This document shows, in pieces, positions 63,909 through 64,000 of a stretch of 64,000 nt of DNA. The notes below the pieces were generated by a model that made no database searches, had not been told where the DNA came from, and saw only the letters and a program-made list of their open reading frames with translations. Both the position numbers and the translations under genes were made by a program. The first letter of the stretch is position 1; each line of letters starts with the position of its first letter. The stretch comes from Aureobasidium sp. EXF-3400 (lineage: Eukaryota; Ascomycota; Dothideomycetes; Dothideales; Saccotheciaceae): assembly GCA_024195585.1 (NCBI GenBank), contig SWBL01000290.1, positions 1-64,000 of the forward strand, written 5' to 3'.

Positions 63909-64000
63909 TGCGCAGCCCTTGCAAGTGCCTTTGAGTAATGAACGTCACGATTCTGGAGGAGCAGTCCTTTGACAGGACTAATTGATTTGACGAATTGGTC

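Overview
The window is nuclear DNA from a filamentous ascomycete (Pezizomycotina; Dothideomycetes is my guess from the look of the proteins, not something I could test). The evidence is short GT-AG introns of about 46-106 nt with CTAAC/CTGAC-like branch sites, CT-rich leaders with CACC/CAAA before ATG, compact genes on both strands, and clear fungal orthologues (Vps13, Gut1, Nhp2, GGPP synthase, Prm10/ThrE-like protein, NAD kinase, glyoxalase II, Pot1, importin alpha, alternative NADH dehydrogenase, Dot1, OBAP/DUF1264). I see no transposon, rRNA, tRNA or CRISPR array, and no biosynthetic gene cluster. It reads as a housekeeping-rich chromosomal segment.

Layout. 0-11 kb: the 3' tip of an unidentified gene, a D-amino-acid-oxidase-type flavoenzyme, a DUF6699-like protein, an unrecognised nuclear-looking protein whose frame breaks near its N-terminus, an aldo-keto reductase, and a 67-residue Cys-rich protein in three tiny exons. 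11-16 kb: glycerol kinase and a DUF3429 mitochondrial membrane protein. 16-26 kb: one uninterrupted 3209-codon VPS13 gene, about 15% of the window. 26-31 kb: a DUF1989 protein carrying a large charged insertion and a repeat tail, an overlapping small ORF, and Nhp2. 31-45 kb: GGPP synthase, a Clr5-like DNA-binding candidate, the Prm10-like transporter, NAD kinase and a disordered coiled-coil protein. 45-57 kb: a membrane protein with a beta-rich soluble part, glyoxalase II (nine exons, one GC-AG intron), Pot1, importin alpha and NADH dehydrogenase. 57-64 kb: an F-box gene with an in-frame stop, a 2-oxoglutarate oxygenase, Dot1 and an OBAP-family protein.

Functional links are loose. Gut1, GGPP synthase, Vps13, the 45-47 kb membrane protein and OBAP all touch lipids. 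NAD kinase, the external-type NADH dehydrogenase, aldo-keto reductase and glyoxalase II concern NAD(P)H and carbonyl metabolism. Pot1, Dot1, Nhp2 and importin alpha serve the nucleus. I infer chance neighbourhood rather than a shared pathway. The observations most worth checking are the interrupted F-box gene (57473-58901), the post-stop open frame of Nhp2, the frame break at about 5320-5430, the overlapping ORF behind the DUF1989 gene, the conserved-looking micro-gene at 9433-9762, and the GC-AG intron at 48209-48259.
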